Assembly: GCA_964221845.1 (NCBI GenBank)
Contig: CAXPZW010000036.1
Span: 14,687 to 78,686 of the forward strand
Source of the DNA: CAXPZW01 sp964221845
GTDB taxonomy: Bacteria > Bacteroidota > Bacteroidia > Flavobacteriales_D > Sanyastnellaceae
DNA length: 64,000 bases
Direction of reading: 5' to 3'
Shown: positions 1 to 6,946 of the stretch, one piece after another
Position numbering within the stretch: position 1 is the first letter of the stretch
How the letters are laid out: the number at the start of each line of letters is the position of its first letter
The notes under the pieces: model-generated
Seen by the model: only the letters and a program-made list of their open reading frames with translations
What the model was told of the DNA's origin: nothing
Databases searched by the model: none
Program-made: the position numbers and the translations under genes

Positions 1-101
1 CCCACAAGCTGCTGGAGCCGCTTGGGATCGGGATCATACAACTGGCGGGCTTTGCGCACCAACCGGTAGTAAGTCATTCGTGCCTTATAGGAAAACAACA
101 T
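1..101 (-). CDS. N-terminal fragment of an unidentified protein, runs off the left edge
   Basis: An open frame reads leftward from an ATG at 101 (MLFSYKAR) or from a second in-frame ATG at 77 (MTYYRLVRKARQLYD). It is still open at base 1, so only about 33 residues are visible. A perfect TACCTTTG promoter box lies 11 bases upstream of the outer ATG, which supports a real gene start here. With the outer ATG the leader would be only a few bases; with the inner one it would be about 28 bases. The visible residues are basic and amphipathic, with no signal peptide. I do not recognise the family. Confidence 0.6.
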   Translation of the reverse strand, partial: MLFSYKARMTYYRLVRKARQLYDPDPKRLQQLV

Positions 102-111
102 GCCGGAGCCA

Positions 112-119
112 CAAAGGTA
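112..119 (-). promoter_or_regulatory. Bacteroidota -7 box (TACCTTTG) for the left-edge gene
   Basis: Perfect match to TAnnTTTG on the minus strand. The expected transcription start falls about 5-6 bases downstream, almost on the ATG at 101. I see no convincing -33 TTG. Confidence 0.5.
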
Positions 120-159
120 GCGGCTCCGGCATGGGTTGGTGTTAAGAATGTGTATTTGC

Positions 160-375
160 CTATTCGCCCAGCAACATTTTGCGGGTCATCAGGTTCAACG
201 CGCCCGAGGTGCATTGCAAGTGGCACGGCCCGGCAGTTAATCCCGATAGCGACGGCTCGTGAAAACCGGCAGGCAATGCGCTGAAGGTGTGCTCGCACAC
301 TTGCTTGCCGTTCAGGGCTGTGAGAACGCGTTGGCATCGGATGTGGAACAATTCCGATAGCGGGTTGCAGGCATA
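160..375 (-). pseudogene. decayed T9SS type A C-terminal sorting domain, no gene body
   Basis: Read on the minus strand, this stretch encodes about 70 residues ordered like a T9SS sorting domain. It has YACNPLSELFHIR (compare the usual YPNPxSDxFxIR), then a TALNGKQV strand, an LSGLTAG turn, and a basic end RKMLLGE followed by a stop. Nothing resembling a secreted passenger precedes it. The frame begins inside the U-tract of the htrA terminator and has no start codon of its own after that terminator. An ATG at 411 lies before the terminator. I infer a leftover 3' end of a deleted T9SS substrate gene. Several expected positions are degraded; for example, Cys replaces Pro in the YPNP motif. Confidence 0.5.
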
Positions 376-403
376 AAAAAAGCCGCCCCAATCAGGGACG
401 GCT
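375..403 (-). terminator. intrinsic terminator of htrA
   Basis: On the minus strand a GC stem (AGCCGTCCC / GGGGCGGCT, 5-base loop) is followed by seven T. It lies about 35 bases after the htrA stop. Confidence 0.8.
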
Positions 404-435
404 CTTTCCAATTGAGGGAGTCTAACGGTAGGGCA

Positions 436-1890
436 TCACAACCCGAATCCGTAGTAGGCTTTTTGGCCGTTGGGGTACACACCTTCCAGCAATACACCGC
501 CTTGTTTGTCGGCCAGGATCCGGTTGAGGTCTTCGGGGGAACTCACTGCTTCGCCGTCCACCTTCGTGATAATGAAGTTGGCGCGTACGCCGCTGTTGCG
601 CAGTTTTCCATCGCGTAGCTCGGCCACCTTGGCCCCGCCGCGGATGCCCAAGTTGCGGGCCTCTTCGGCAGAAACGGCTTCAAAGTCCGCAGCCAAGATG
701 TCTTCCACCTCGCGTTCGGTGGGGGCCATGACCAAGTCTTCGTTGCCTTGGCGGTTGCGTAAGGTAACGTTGACCTTGCGCACCTTGCTGCCGCGCCAGA
801 GGCTGACGCTGACCTCATCGCCAGGGCGGTATTTGCTGATTTCTTCTTGGAGCTCAGGCACGTTGGTGACCTTGCGGCCTTCCACCCCGATGATCACATC
901 GCCGGCTTCGATGCCCGCATTGCCCGCAGCGCCGCCTTCGGTCAGGCCGGTGACGTACACGCCTGAAACCTCATCCATGCCCAAATCTTCGGCAATGGCT
1001 TGGTTGACGTTGCCGATGCTCACGCCAATGAAGGCACGTTGCACCATGCCGTATTCCATGAGGTCTTTGGTGACCTTCTCCACAATCGACACCGGCACTG
1101 CAAACGAGTAACCGCTGAAGGATCCTGTGCGTGAGGCAATGGCGGTGTTGATGCCCACCAGCTCGCCCGAGGCGTTTACCAGTGCGCCGCCGCTGTTGCC
1201 GGGATTCACGGCCGCGTCGGTTTGGATGAAGGATTCAATGGGGAAAATGTCGCGGTTGATGTCGGGGCGCAGCAGGTTGATGTTACGCGCCTTGGCGCTC
1301 ACAATGCCCGCGGTGACCGTTGAGGTCAAGTCAAACGGGTTGCCCACGGCAAGCACCCACTCGCCCACCTGTACCTCATCGCTGTCTCCGAAGCCCACCA
1401 CTGGTAGGGCGTCTTCGTCCACTTTAAGCAGGGCCAAATCGGTGGCCGGGTCTGCGCCGATGACTTCGGCTGAAAAGGTGCGGTTGTCGTTGAGTGAGAT
1501 CTCAATTTCGGTGGCGCCTTCGATCACGTGGTTGTTGGTGACGATGTAGCCGTTGGGCGAAATGATCACCCCCGAACCCGACCCTTGCTGGATCTGGGAT
1601 TCAGACTCGTACCCGAAGAATTCAAACCACGGGTTGTCGATGGCCTCCACCTCGGTGGCGGTTTTGACGTGCACCACCGCATCCACGGTCTTGGCCGCAG
1701 CTACGGTAAAGTCTACCGGTGCAGGCGCACCTGTAGGCGAGGCCGTTCGCACGGGCCACGTGGCGGCCTGAACGGGTTGTTCAACAATGACGGTTTCCTT
1801 GCCTGAGAAGTGCAAGGTGAGGGCTGCGGCAGCTGTTCCTCCGACTGCGGCAACCACGAAAAGTCCAAGTAGTTTTTTCATACTGTGCAT
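436..1890 (-). CDS. htrA: HtrA/DegP-family periplasmic serine protease with two PDZ domains
   Basis: Envelope quality-control protease and chaperone of 484 residues. An N-terminal hydrophobic segment (about residues 5-25) acts as signal or anchor. The trypsin-like domain carries the triad His121 (TNNHV), Asp151 (TDLALL) and Ser233 (GNSGG). Two PDZ domains follow at about 290-375 and 395-480, the DegP/DegQ arrangement. The start is MHSMKK; a second ATG three codons on (MKK) would serve as well. It is transcribed alone from a TAACTTTG box and ends at an intrinsic terminator. Family assignment is firm; substrates cannot be inferred. Confidence 0.97.
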   Translation of the reverse strand: MHSMKKLLGLFVVAAVGGTAAAALTLHFSGKETVIVEQPVQAATWPVRTASPTGAPAPVDFTVAAAKTVDAVVHVKTATEVEAIDNPWFEFFGYESESQIQQGSGSGVIISPNGYIVTNNHVIEGATEIEISLNDNRTFSAEVIGADPATDLALLKVDEDALPVVGFGDSDEVQVGEWVLAVGNPFDLTSTVTAGIVSAKARNINLLRPDINRDIFPIESFIQTDAAVNPGNSGGALVNASGELVGINTAIASRTGSFSGYSFAVPVSIVEKVTKDLMEYGMVQRAFIGVSIGNVNQAIAEDLGMDEVSGVYVTGLTEGGAAGNAGIEAGDVIIGVEGRKVTNVPELQEEISKYRPGDEVSVSLWRGSKVRKVNVTLRNRQGNEDLVMAPTEREVEDILAADFEAVSAEEARNLGIRGGAKVAELRDGKLRNSGVRANFIITKVDGEAVSSPEDLNRILADKQGGVLLEGVYPNGQKAYYGFGL

Positions 1891-1921
1891 CGCGTTGGAA
1901 TGGGTTGTAGTCCCTATCCAT

Positions 1922-1929
1922 CAAAGTTA
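1922..1929 (-). promoter_or_regulatory. -7 box (TAACTTTG) of htrA
   Basis: Perfect TAnnTTTG on the minus strand, 31 bases upstream of the htrA ATG. The predicted leader is about 25 bases. Confidence 0.55.
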
Positions 1930-1974
1930 ACGCCACGAAATCCCCGAGCTGTTGCGATGCGCAGTTAAACCGTG

Positions 1975-2364
1975 TTAATGGCCCTTATGCTCGGACGCCC
2001 AGCCGCTGTAGCCCTCGTGCATGTGGTAGATCTTGGTGTACCCCAAGGCCTCCAATTTGGCCACGGCTTTGGCACTGCGGCCGCCAGACTGGCAGTACAG
2101 CAGAATGGGAGTATCCTTTTGGATTTGCGCTTGCACTTGCGTGTCAAAGTTGTCGCCCATCCAATCGATGTTGACCGCATCTGGCAGGTGACCGTCATTG
2201 AATTCGCCGGGGGTGCGTACATCCAAGACCACCAAGCCTTCATCGGTAAGGCCGTCGGCCTGGGCAATGCTGATGTGAGAAATGGCGTCGGTGTTGTCTT
2301 GCGCAGAGGGTGCGCCGCAAGCCATGAAGGCCAGCAGGGTCAAAAAGATGGAGAATCGTTTCAT
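1975..2364 (-). CDS. rhodanese-domain lipoprotein
   Basis: A 129-residue single-domain rhodanese exported as a lipoprotein. MKRFSIFLTLLAFMAC gives a lipobox with Cys16 as the acylation site. The rhodanese loop CQSGGR places the persulfide-carrying cysteine at residue 91. Rhodanese fold motifs are present: VLDVRTPGEF, a GHLPDAVNID segment, and a GYTKIY strand before the final helix. I started at MKRF because the frame upstream runs through the divergent neighbour and carries no signal. It probably handles sulfane sulfur in the periplasm, and the sulfur-detoxification operon 1.3 kb away fits that. The substrate is not evident from sequence. Confidence 0.88.
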   Translation of the reverse strand: MKRFSIFLTLLAFMACGAPSAQDNTDAISHISIAQADGLTDEGLVVLDVRTPGEFNDGHLPDAVNIDWMGDNFDTQVQAQIQKDTPILLYCQSGGRSAKAVAKLEALGYTKIYHMHEGYSGWASEHKGH

Positions 2365-2382
2365 GTTGTCGAATTTAGCAGC

Positions 2383-2973
2383 ATGCAAGCAAACGCTGAA
2401 CCGGCGGTAGCCGTCAACCTCGCCCTGATCCCCAACACCCGTTGGCTGGAATGGTGCGACGCCATCAACGCTCTTTTGCCTGAAGATGCAAACAACTTGG
2501 TTTTTGGCGAAACAAGTGTGCCTCATGTTACCCTCGCCATGGGGGTGGTGCCCTTGAAGCGCCTCAAAGAACTGTATGCGGCGCTCCCCCCGGTACCCGA
2601 AGACCTGCGTTTGCTGCCTGATGAAGTGGCCCCGCAAGTCCACCCAGACCACACCACTTGGTGGCTAAAAGTGACCCCAACCGAGGAGCTGATGGCCCTC
2701 CAAGCCGAGGTTGCCCGTGTGCTGGCTGAATTCCACACCGGCCCGTGTACCGCGGACCATTTTGCCGGCGAAGACATCTCGGACCGTGCCGTGGCTTACG
2801 TCAACGGCTTTACTGAAGCGGCCTACGTACCGCACATCACCCTGGGTTTTGGCGAGCGCTTGCCCATGCTCCCGGGGATGCCTGCTACCTCCAAGGCCCG
2901 CTTGGAAGCCTGGCACCTTGGCCCGCACTGCACCTGTTTTGGACGCATGTGGAAGGGCCGTCCCAAGGACTAG
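2383..2973 (+). CDS. 2H phosphoesterase (2'-5' RNA ligase/cyclic phosphodiesterase-like)
   Basis: A 196-residue cytosolic protein with the two H-x-T catalytic motifs of the 2H superfamily: PHVT (His48, Thr50) and PHIT (His151, Thr153), each at a beta-strand edge. Family members hydrolyse 2',3'-cyclic or 2'-5' phosphodiester bonds in RNA or nucleotides. The substrate here is unknown. I placed the start at MQANAEPAV, 18 bases from the divergent rhodanese start. The open frame extends further upstream only as antisense of that gene. The two divergent genes must share overlapping promoters. Confidence 0.75.
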   Translation: MQANAEPAVAVNLALIPNTRWLEWCDAINALLPEDANNLVFGETSVPHVTLAMGVVPLKRLKELYAALPPVPEDLRLLPDEVAPQVHPDHTTWWLKVTPTEELMALQAEVARVLAEFHTGPCTADHFAGEDISDRAVAYVNGFTEAAYVPHITLGFGERLPMLPGMPATSKARLEAWHLGPHCTCFGRMWKGRPKD

Positions 2974-3009
2974 GCCGATTTGGTAGTGTTCCCTTAACGT
3001 ATCCTTACG

Positions 3010-3705
3010 ATGAGCAGGAGTATTTTCGCCGCCATGGCCGCTCCTGCCGCTTCCCGTGCGTACCTCGCTGAGTTCGTGGGCACCTATTTGTTGGTGTTCT
3101 TGGGACCCGGTGCTGCCGTTTTGGACAGCCTGTACGGCGGGCTGGGCGCCTTTGGGATTGGGGTCGTGTTCGGGTTGGTCGTATGGGCCATGATCCGTCT
3201 GCTGGGTTCTTCCAGCGGCGCGCACATCAACCCTGCAGTCACCCTGGCCTTTGCCTACTCTGGCGACCTTCCTTGGAACCGGGTTCTTCCCTACATGCTT
3301 GCTCAATGCTCGGGCGCCCTTGCGGCCAGCTGCACCCACGTGGTGATGTGGCCACAGGTAGAGCGTTACGGCATGACCTCCTTTGAAGGGCACTGGACCT
3401 ATGGGTTCGGATTGGAATTGGGGCTGACCATTGTGCTGATGGGCAGCATCTACTTTGCCATCCACACCGAGGCGCGGCGCAAATGGGTGGCCACCATTGT
3501 GGGCGCCACCGTTGGGCTGGAAGCGTGGCTGGTTGGTCCTTACTGCGGGGCGTCTATGAATCCCGCCCGATCACTCGGGCCTGCAGTGGCTTCGGGGGAT
3601 GTTTCCCAATTGTGGGTGTACCTGATGGCCACCACCTTGGGCGCGTTGCTGGTTGCCGCAGGCGTCAAAGCACGCTACGGCAACCTGCGTTTGGGCACGG
3701 CCTAG
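3010..3705 (+). CDS. MIP-family channel (aquaporin/glycerol facilitator)
   Basis: A 231-residue inner-membrane channel with six predicted membrane helices. It carries the two half-helix NPA motifs, at residues 74-76 (HINPAVT) and 184-186 (MNPARS). Arg187 after the second NPA is the selectivity-filter arginine. A short N-terminal Ala-rich tail precedes the first helix. Whether it passes water or glycerol cannot be settled by eye. Its stop overlaps the stop of the convergent YeeE gene through a shared palindromic CTAG. Confidence 0.9.
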   Translation: MSRSIFAAMAAPAASRAYLAEFVGTYLLVFLGPGAAVLDSLYGGLGAFGIGVVFGLVVWAMIRLLGSSSGAHINPAVTLAFAYSGDLPWNRVLPYMLAQCSGALAASCTHVVMWPQVERYGMTSFEGHWTYGFGLELGLTIVLMGSIYFAIHTEARRKWVATIVGATVGLEAWLVGPYCGASMNPARSLGPAVASGDVSQLWVYLMATTLGALLVAAGVKARYGNLRLGTA

Positions 3706-4115
3706 TTGGGCAGTTTGTCGGCCAGCAGGCCGTAGACGATGGTTCCGATCAAGGCGCCGGCAATCACCACCAGAATGGGCAGGTACCCGTTGCCGACCAG
3801 TACAAACAATGGTCCTGGACACGCTCCGGTCATTGCCCATCCCAATCCAAACAAAGTGCCTCCAAAGAAGTAGCGCTTCCAGGTCTTGGGGTATTCGTAG
3901 AGTTGGAACGGTTGGCCGTCGGCACTCTTCCATTCGTTTTTGCGCGCGAGAAACACAAACGCGGCTCCGAGCACCACGGCGGCACCGATGATGCCGTACA
4001 TGTGGAAGCTCTCAAAGCGGAACATCTCGTAAATGCGGTACCACGAAATGGCCTCGCTCTTGGTCATCAGGATGCCAAAAAAGACACCGATCAAAAGAAA
4101 CTTGAAGTACTTCAT
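3702..4115 (-). CDS. YeeE/YedE-family half-transporter, small subunit (DUF6691-like)
   Basis: A 137-residue membrane protein with about four hydrophobic helices and the family signature GWAMTGACPGP near residue 98, including the conserved Cys used in sulfur handling. YeeE/YedE proteins move thiosulfate or related sulfur species. In split systems two small proteins form the channel, matching the neighbour 3 bases upstream. It is the last gene of the operon that begins with the persulfide dioxygenase-rhodanese fusion, which supports a sulfur-transport role. Confidence 0.85.
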   Translation of the reverse strand: MKYFKFLLIGVFFGILMTKSEAISWYRIYEMFRFESFHMYGIIGAAVVLGAAFVFLARKNEWKSADGQPFQLYEYPKTWKRYFFGGTLFGLGWAMTGACPGPLFVLVGNGYLPILVVIAGALIGTIVYGLLADKLPN

Positions 4116-4118
4116 GGC

Positions 4119-4685
4119 TTACAGGTTGAGCAGGTGAGGAAGGATGAGCCAGGTCATGATCAGTCCTCCGGTGAAAAAGCCTATGACGGCAATGAGCGAG
4201 GGCAATTGCAAGTTGCTCAGCCCTGAGATGGCGTGGCCCGAGGTGCAGCCGTTGGCGTAACGCACACCAAAGCCCACCAAGAATCCGCCCAAGAGCAACA
4301 TGATGAGTCCTTGCGGCGTGCCGAGGTTTTCCCAGCTAAACACGCCGGTGGGCAGTGCTTCGTTGGTTTGCGGGGTGATGCCGTATTCGGCCAAGCTTTC
4401 GACGGTGGCGGGGTTCAAGTCTACCGGGGCGTCTGAGGCCAAGTAAGTGCTGGCCAAGAATCCACCAATGATGGTTCCCGAGACAAACACCAGGTTCCAG
4501 ACGTTCTTCTTCCAGTCGATCTTGAAGTAGTCGGCCACTTTGCCGCAGCCGCCCATGGCGCACAGGGTTTGCAAGTTGCTGCTGATCCCAAAACGGCGTC
4601 CGCTGAACAGCAGAATTGCCATGGTCAGGGTGATCAGCGGCCCGGACACGTACCACGGCCAGGGCTGAGAGATAAACTCAATCAT
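4119..4685 (-). CDS. YeeE/YedE-family half-transporter, large subunit
   Basis: A 188-residue membrane protein with several transmembrane helices and the signature VRYANGCTSGHAI, whose Cys is the conserved sulfur-contacting residue. An additional CAMGGCGK motif lies near residue 45. It is the second gene of the sulfur operon: 22 bases after the dioxygenase fusion and 3 bases before the small subunit, so probably translated in step with both. I chose the ATG at 4685 (MIEF); a TTG two codons upstream is possible. Together the two halves equal one full-length YeeE. Confidence 0.87.
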   Translation of the reverse strand: MIEFISQPWPWYVSGPLITLTMAILLFSGRRFGISSNLQTLCAMGGCGKVADYFKIDWKKNVWNLVFVSGTIIGGFLASTYLASDAPVDLNPATVESLAEYGITPQTNEALPTGVFSWENLGTPQGLIMLLLGGFLVGFGVRYANGCTSGHAISGLSNLQLPSLIAVIGFFTGGLIMTWLILPHLLNL

Positions 4686-4707
4686 AGTCAAAGGCCAAAA
4701 GGAGTGC

Positions 4708-6120
4708 TTACTTCAGGGTAGACGGGCACACAAAGTCTGTGCGCGGAATGCGGTCTACTTGTTCAATGGCTTTCCACCCACCGAGCACGTTCACCAGGTT
4801 GTGGTACCCGCGTGCTTTGAGGATGCTGGCAAAGATCACTGAGCGGTAACCGCCTGCGCAGTGCAAGTGGTAGGTTTTACCGTCTTCGATCTTTTCCATG
4901 TTGTCGTTGATGTAATCCAGGGGCAGGTTGACCGCGCCATCGATGTGCTCACCCGAGAACTCTCCGGGCTTGCGTACATCCAGGATGTCGATCTCGGTTT
5001 CCATGCGCTCGGCGAGTTGATCGGCGGTGATGTCCTCTACGTTGCCTACTTCTTTACCTGCGGCCTTCCAAGCGTCGATGCCGCCTTGGAGGAACCCGAG
5101 TGTATTGTCGTAGCCCACGCGGCTGAGGCGGGTCACCACTTCTTCCTCACGGCCTTCCGGGGCTACAAATACGATGGGTTGTTGGAGGTCCTTGATCAGG
5201 GCGCCTACCCATGGGGCAAAGTTGCCGTCCACACCAATGAAAATGCTGCTGGGCACGTGACCTGCCGAGAACTCTTGGGGCGTGCGCGTGTCGAGCACCA
5301 GTGCGCCTTCGTGGTTGGCCATGGCTTCAAACGCGTCCACATCCAAGGCAACATTGCCACGCTCCATGATGGTGTCCAGGCTGTCGATGCCCTGTTTGTT
5401 CATGGCCGCATTCTTGGCAAAGTATTGGGGCGGAGGCATCAGTCCGTCGGTGACCTCGGCGATGAACTCCTCACGGGTCATGTCTGCGCGCAGGGCGTAG
5501 TTGTTGGCTTTTTGGTTGCCCAGGGTGTCCCAGGTTTCCTTGCTCATGTTCTTGCCACAGGCTGAACCTGCACCGTGACCGGGATACACGAGTACGTCGT
5601 CGGCCAGGGTCATGATTTTTCCGCGCAGCGAGTCAAAGAGGAACCCGGCCAAATCGGAGGTGGTCAACGCACCGAGCTTCTGGGCAAGGTCCGGACGACC
5701 TACATCGCCAATGAACAGGGTATCGCCTGAGAAAATGGCGTGGTCTTTCCCGTTTTCATCGCGCAACAAGTAGGTGGTCGACTCCATGGTATGTCCCGGA
5801 GTATGGATGGCGACGATGGTGACGTCCCCCACCTTGAATTCCTGGCCGTCGGTGGCGTTCAGGGTGTCAAATTCGGTGTGGGCGTTTGGGCCGTACACGA
5901 TGGTGGCGCCGGTCTTGCGGGCCAAATCCACGTGACCGCTCACGAAGTCGGCGTGGAAGTGGGTCTCGAAAATGTACTTGATTTCCGCACCATCGGCAGC
6001 GGCTTTTTCCAAATACGGTGCGGTCTCTCGCAAGGGGTCGATGATGGCGGCCTCTCCGTTAGACTCAATGTAGTAGGCGCCTTGGGCAAGGCACCCGGTA
6101 TATATTTGATCGATGTTCAT
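4708..6120 (-). CDS. persulfide dioxygenase (ETHE1-like) fused to two rhodanese domains
   Basis: A 470-residue cytosolic enzyme. Residues 1-250 are a metallo-beta-lactamase-fold persulfide dioxygenase: THFHAD (His54, His56, Asp58), HTPGHT (His110), Asp133 in SGDTLF, and YPGHG. Two rhodanese domains follow. The first (about 265-360) has APEGREE where the catalytic Cys loop should be, so it is probably inactive. The second carries the intact loop CAGGYR. Proteins of this layout (Blh/CstB type) oxidise glutathione or CoA persulfide to sulfite and shuttle sulfane sulfur to thiosulfate. It is first in an operon with two YeeE half-transporters. Confidence 0.93.
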   Translation of the reverse strand: MNIDQIYTGCLAQGAYYIESNGEAAIIDPLRETAPYLEKAAADGAEIKYIFETHFHADFVSGHVDLARKTGATIVYGPNAHTEFDTLNATDGQEFKVGDVTIVAIHTPGHTMESTTYLLRDENGKDHAIFSGDTLFIGDVGRPDLAQKLGALTTSDLAGFLFDSLRGKIMTLADDVLVYPGHGAGSACGKNMSKETWDTLGNQKANNYALRADMTREEFIAEVTDGLMPPPQYFAKNAAMNKQGIDSLDTIMERGNVALDVDAFEAMANHEGALVLDTRTPQEFSAGHVPSSIFIGVDGNFAPWVGALIKDLQQPIVFVAPEGREEEVVTRLSRVGYDNTLGFLQGGIDAWKAAGKEVGNVEDITADQLAERMETEIDILDVRKPGEFSGEHIDGAVNLPLDYINDNMEKIEDGKTYHLHCAGGYRSVIFASILKARGYHNLVNVLGGWKAIEQVDRIPRTDFVCPSTLK

Positions 6121-6139
6121 GATCGGGTGATTGATGGCG

Positions 6140-6147
6140 CAAATTTA
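6140..6147 (-). promoter_or_regulatory. -7 box (TAAATTTG) of the sulfur operon
   Basis: Perfect TAnnTTTG on the minus strand, with a TTTG (complement of 6165-6168) about 17 bases further upstream as a possible -33 element. The predicted start is near 6134. Confidence 0.6.
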
Positions 6148-6168
6148 CGGTGGAATGCTCGTTCCAAA

Positions 6169-6184
6169 TGTGACTCATATCACC
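6169..6184 (-). promoter_or_regulatory. Crp/Fnr-like operator upstream of the sulfur operon
   Basis: TGTGACTCATATCACC: half sites TGTGA and TCACC with a 6-base spacer, against a Crp consensus of TGTGA-N6-TCACA. Its centre lies about 42 bases upstream of the inferred transcription start, the class II activator position. It is inferred from sequence only; no regulator gene is in the window. Confidence 0.4.
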
Positions 6185-6245
6185 CTTGGCCACAAACAGT
6201 TCTGTCCATGGCTCATAGCATCCGTAAATCGCGGTGAAATCCGCC

Positions 6246-6674
6246 TCAGAAGTAAATCAAAGAGAGGGTCTGGCGGGTATCGCTCTTGACCTCAAACGCG
6301 CACTCCTTGAAGGAAGGCGCCCCGAGTAAGGTGGGTGCTTTGTTGTTGGAGAAGGCAAACCCTTCTTGCGGCCAGCCAAACAGGTTGGTGTCCATCTCGT
6401 TGTTGGCATTCAAGTCGTCCAACACGCTCACCGCATAGGTACCCGTGGGAATATCGGTCAACACCAAGGTGTAAGAAGATTGGCCCTCCACTTTGGAGGC
6501 TTGGGCAAAGTGGATGGGCTTGTCGGGCCAAGGAGAATCGGCGTCGTACAGGCCGATGCCCACGATACCTTCGGCACTGCGCACCCCTTCCACCACCACA
6601 GTCACCGTGTGGGTGTCGGCAGGCGTTGCAAAGAACGCCGAGGTTGCTATGACAAGGGCAAGCAGTGTATGCAT
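6246..6674 (-). CDS. DUF2141 exported protein
   Basis: A 142-residue protein with an N-terminal signal peptide (about 18 residues). A single DUF2141-type beta-sandwich follows: a VTVVVEGVRSAEG-like first strand, a GTYAVSVLDDLNANNEMD core and a GFAFSNN loop. DUF2141 proteins are small periplasmic or secreted proteins of Proteobacteria and Bacteroidota with no assigned activity. It sits alone, 125 bases from the start of the sulfur operon, and its own start abuts the riboswitch promoter region of the divergent B12 operon. The acidic loop could bind calcium, but this is not demonstrated. Confidence 0.85.
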   Translation of the reverse strand: MHTLLALVIATSAFFATPADTHTVTVVVEGVRSAEGIVGIGLYDADSPWPDKPIHFAQASKVEGQSSYTLVLTDIPTGTYAVSVLDDLNANNEMDTNLFGWPQEGFAFSNNKAPTLLGAPSFKECAFEVKSDTRQTLSLIYF

Positions 6675-6721
6675 GGGTAAATGACAATCCTGCCAAGGGC
6701 AAGTTCAATGCCACAAAAAAC

Positions 6722-6729
6722 TACTTTTG
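6722..6729 (+). promoter_or_regulatory. -7 box (TACTTTTG) of the B12 uptake operon
   Basis: Perfect TAnnTTTG. The predicted transcription start (about 6734-6735) coincides with the first base of the riboswitch P1 stem, which supports both calls. Confidence 0.65.
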
Positions 6730-6734
6730 CCCCG

Positions 6735-6902
6735 ACTCAGGTGTCTCCCCTGCCCTTCGGCGGCGGGAGGTGAAAATGGGAATCCGGTGTAAATCCGGAA
6801 CTGTACCCGCAGCTGTAACGTGTACACACGCTCAGGCCACACAGCCACCGGAAACGGGAAGGCAGCCTCAGAGCGGCACGAAGTCAGAAGACCTGCCCGA
6901 GT
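6735..6902 (+). ncRNA. cobalamin (AdoCbl) riboswitch
   Basis: The conserved aptamer core is present: GGGAATCCGGTG, then AATCCGGAACTGTACCCGC, then the B12 box AAGTCAGAAGACCTGCC. The outer P1 strands pair (ACTC at 6735-6738 with GAGT at 6899-6902, plus AGGT/ACCT). A hairpin (TCCGTT / AACGGA, 6912-6932) follows between the aptamer and the ATG at 6947 and has no T-tract. This suggests control of translation rather than a terminator. B12 is expected to repress the downstream receptor operon. Confidence 0.95.
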
Positions 6903-6946
6903 TGCCGTGTCCTCCGTTCGGGAACAAACGGAACAACACTATCACC

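Noticed and set aside
6665..6946. 94-residue N-terminal extension of the B12 receptor
   Set aside because: The bases are the promoter and the cobalamin riboswitch; the signal peptide starts at 6947.
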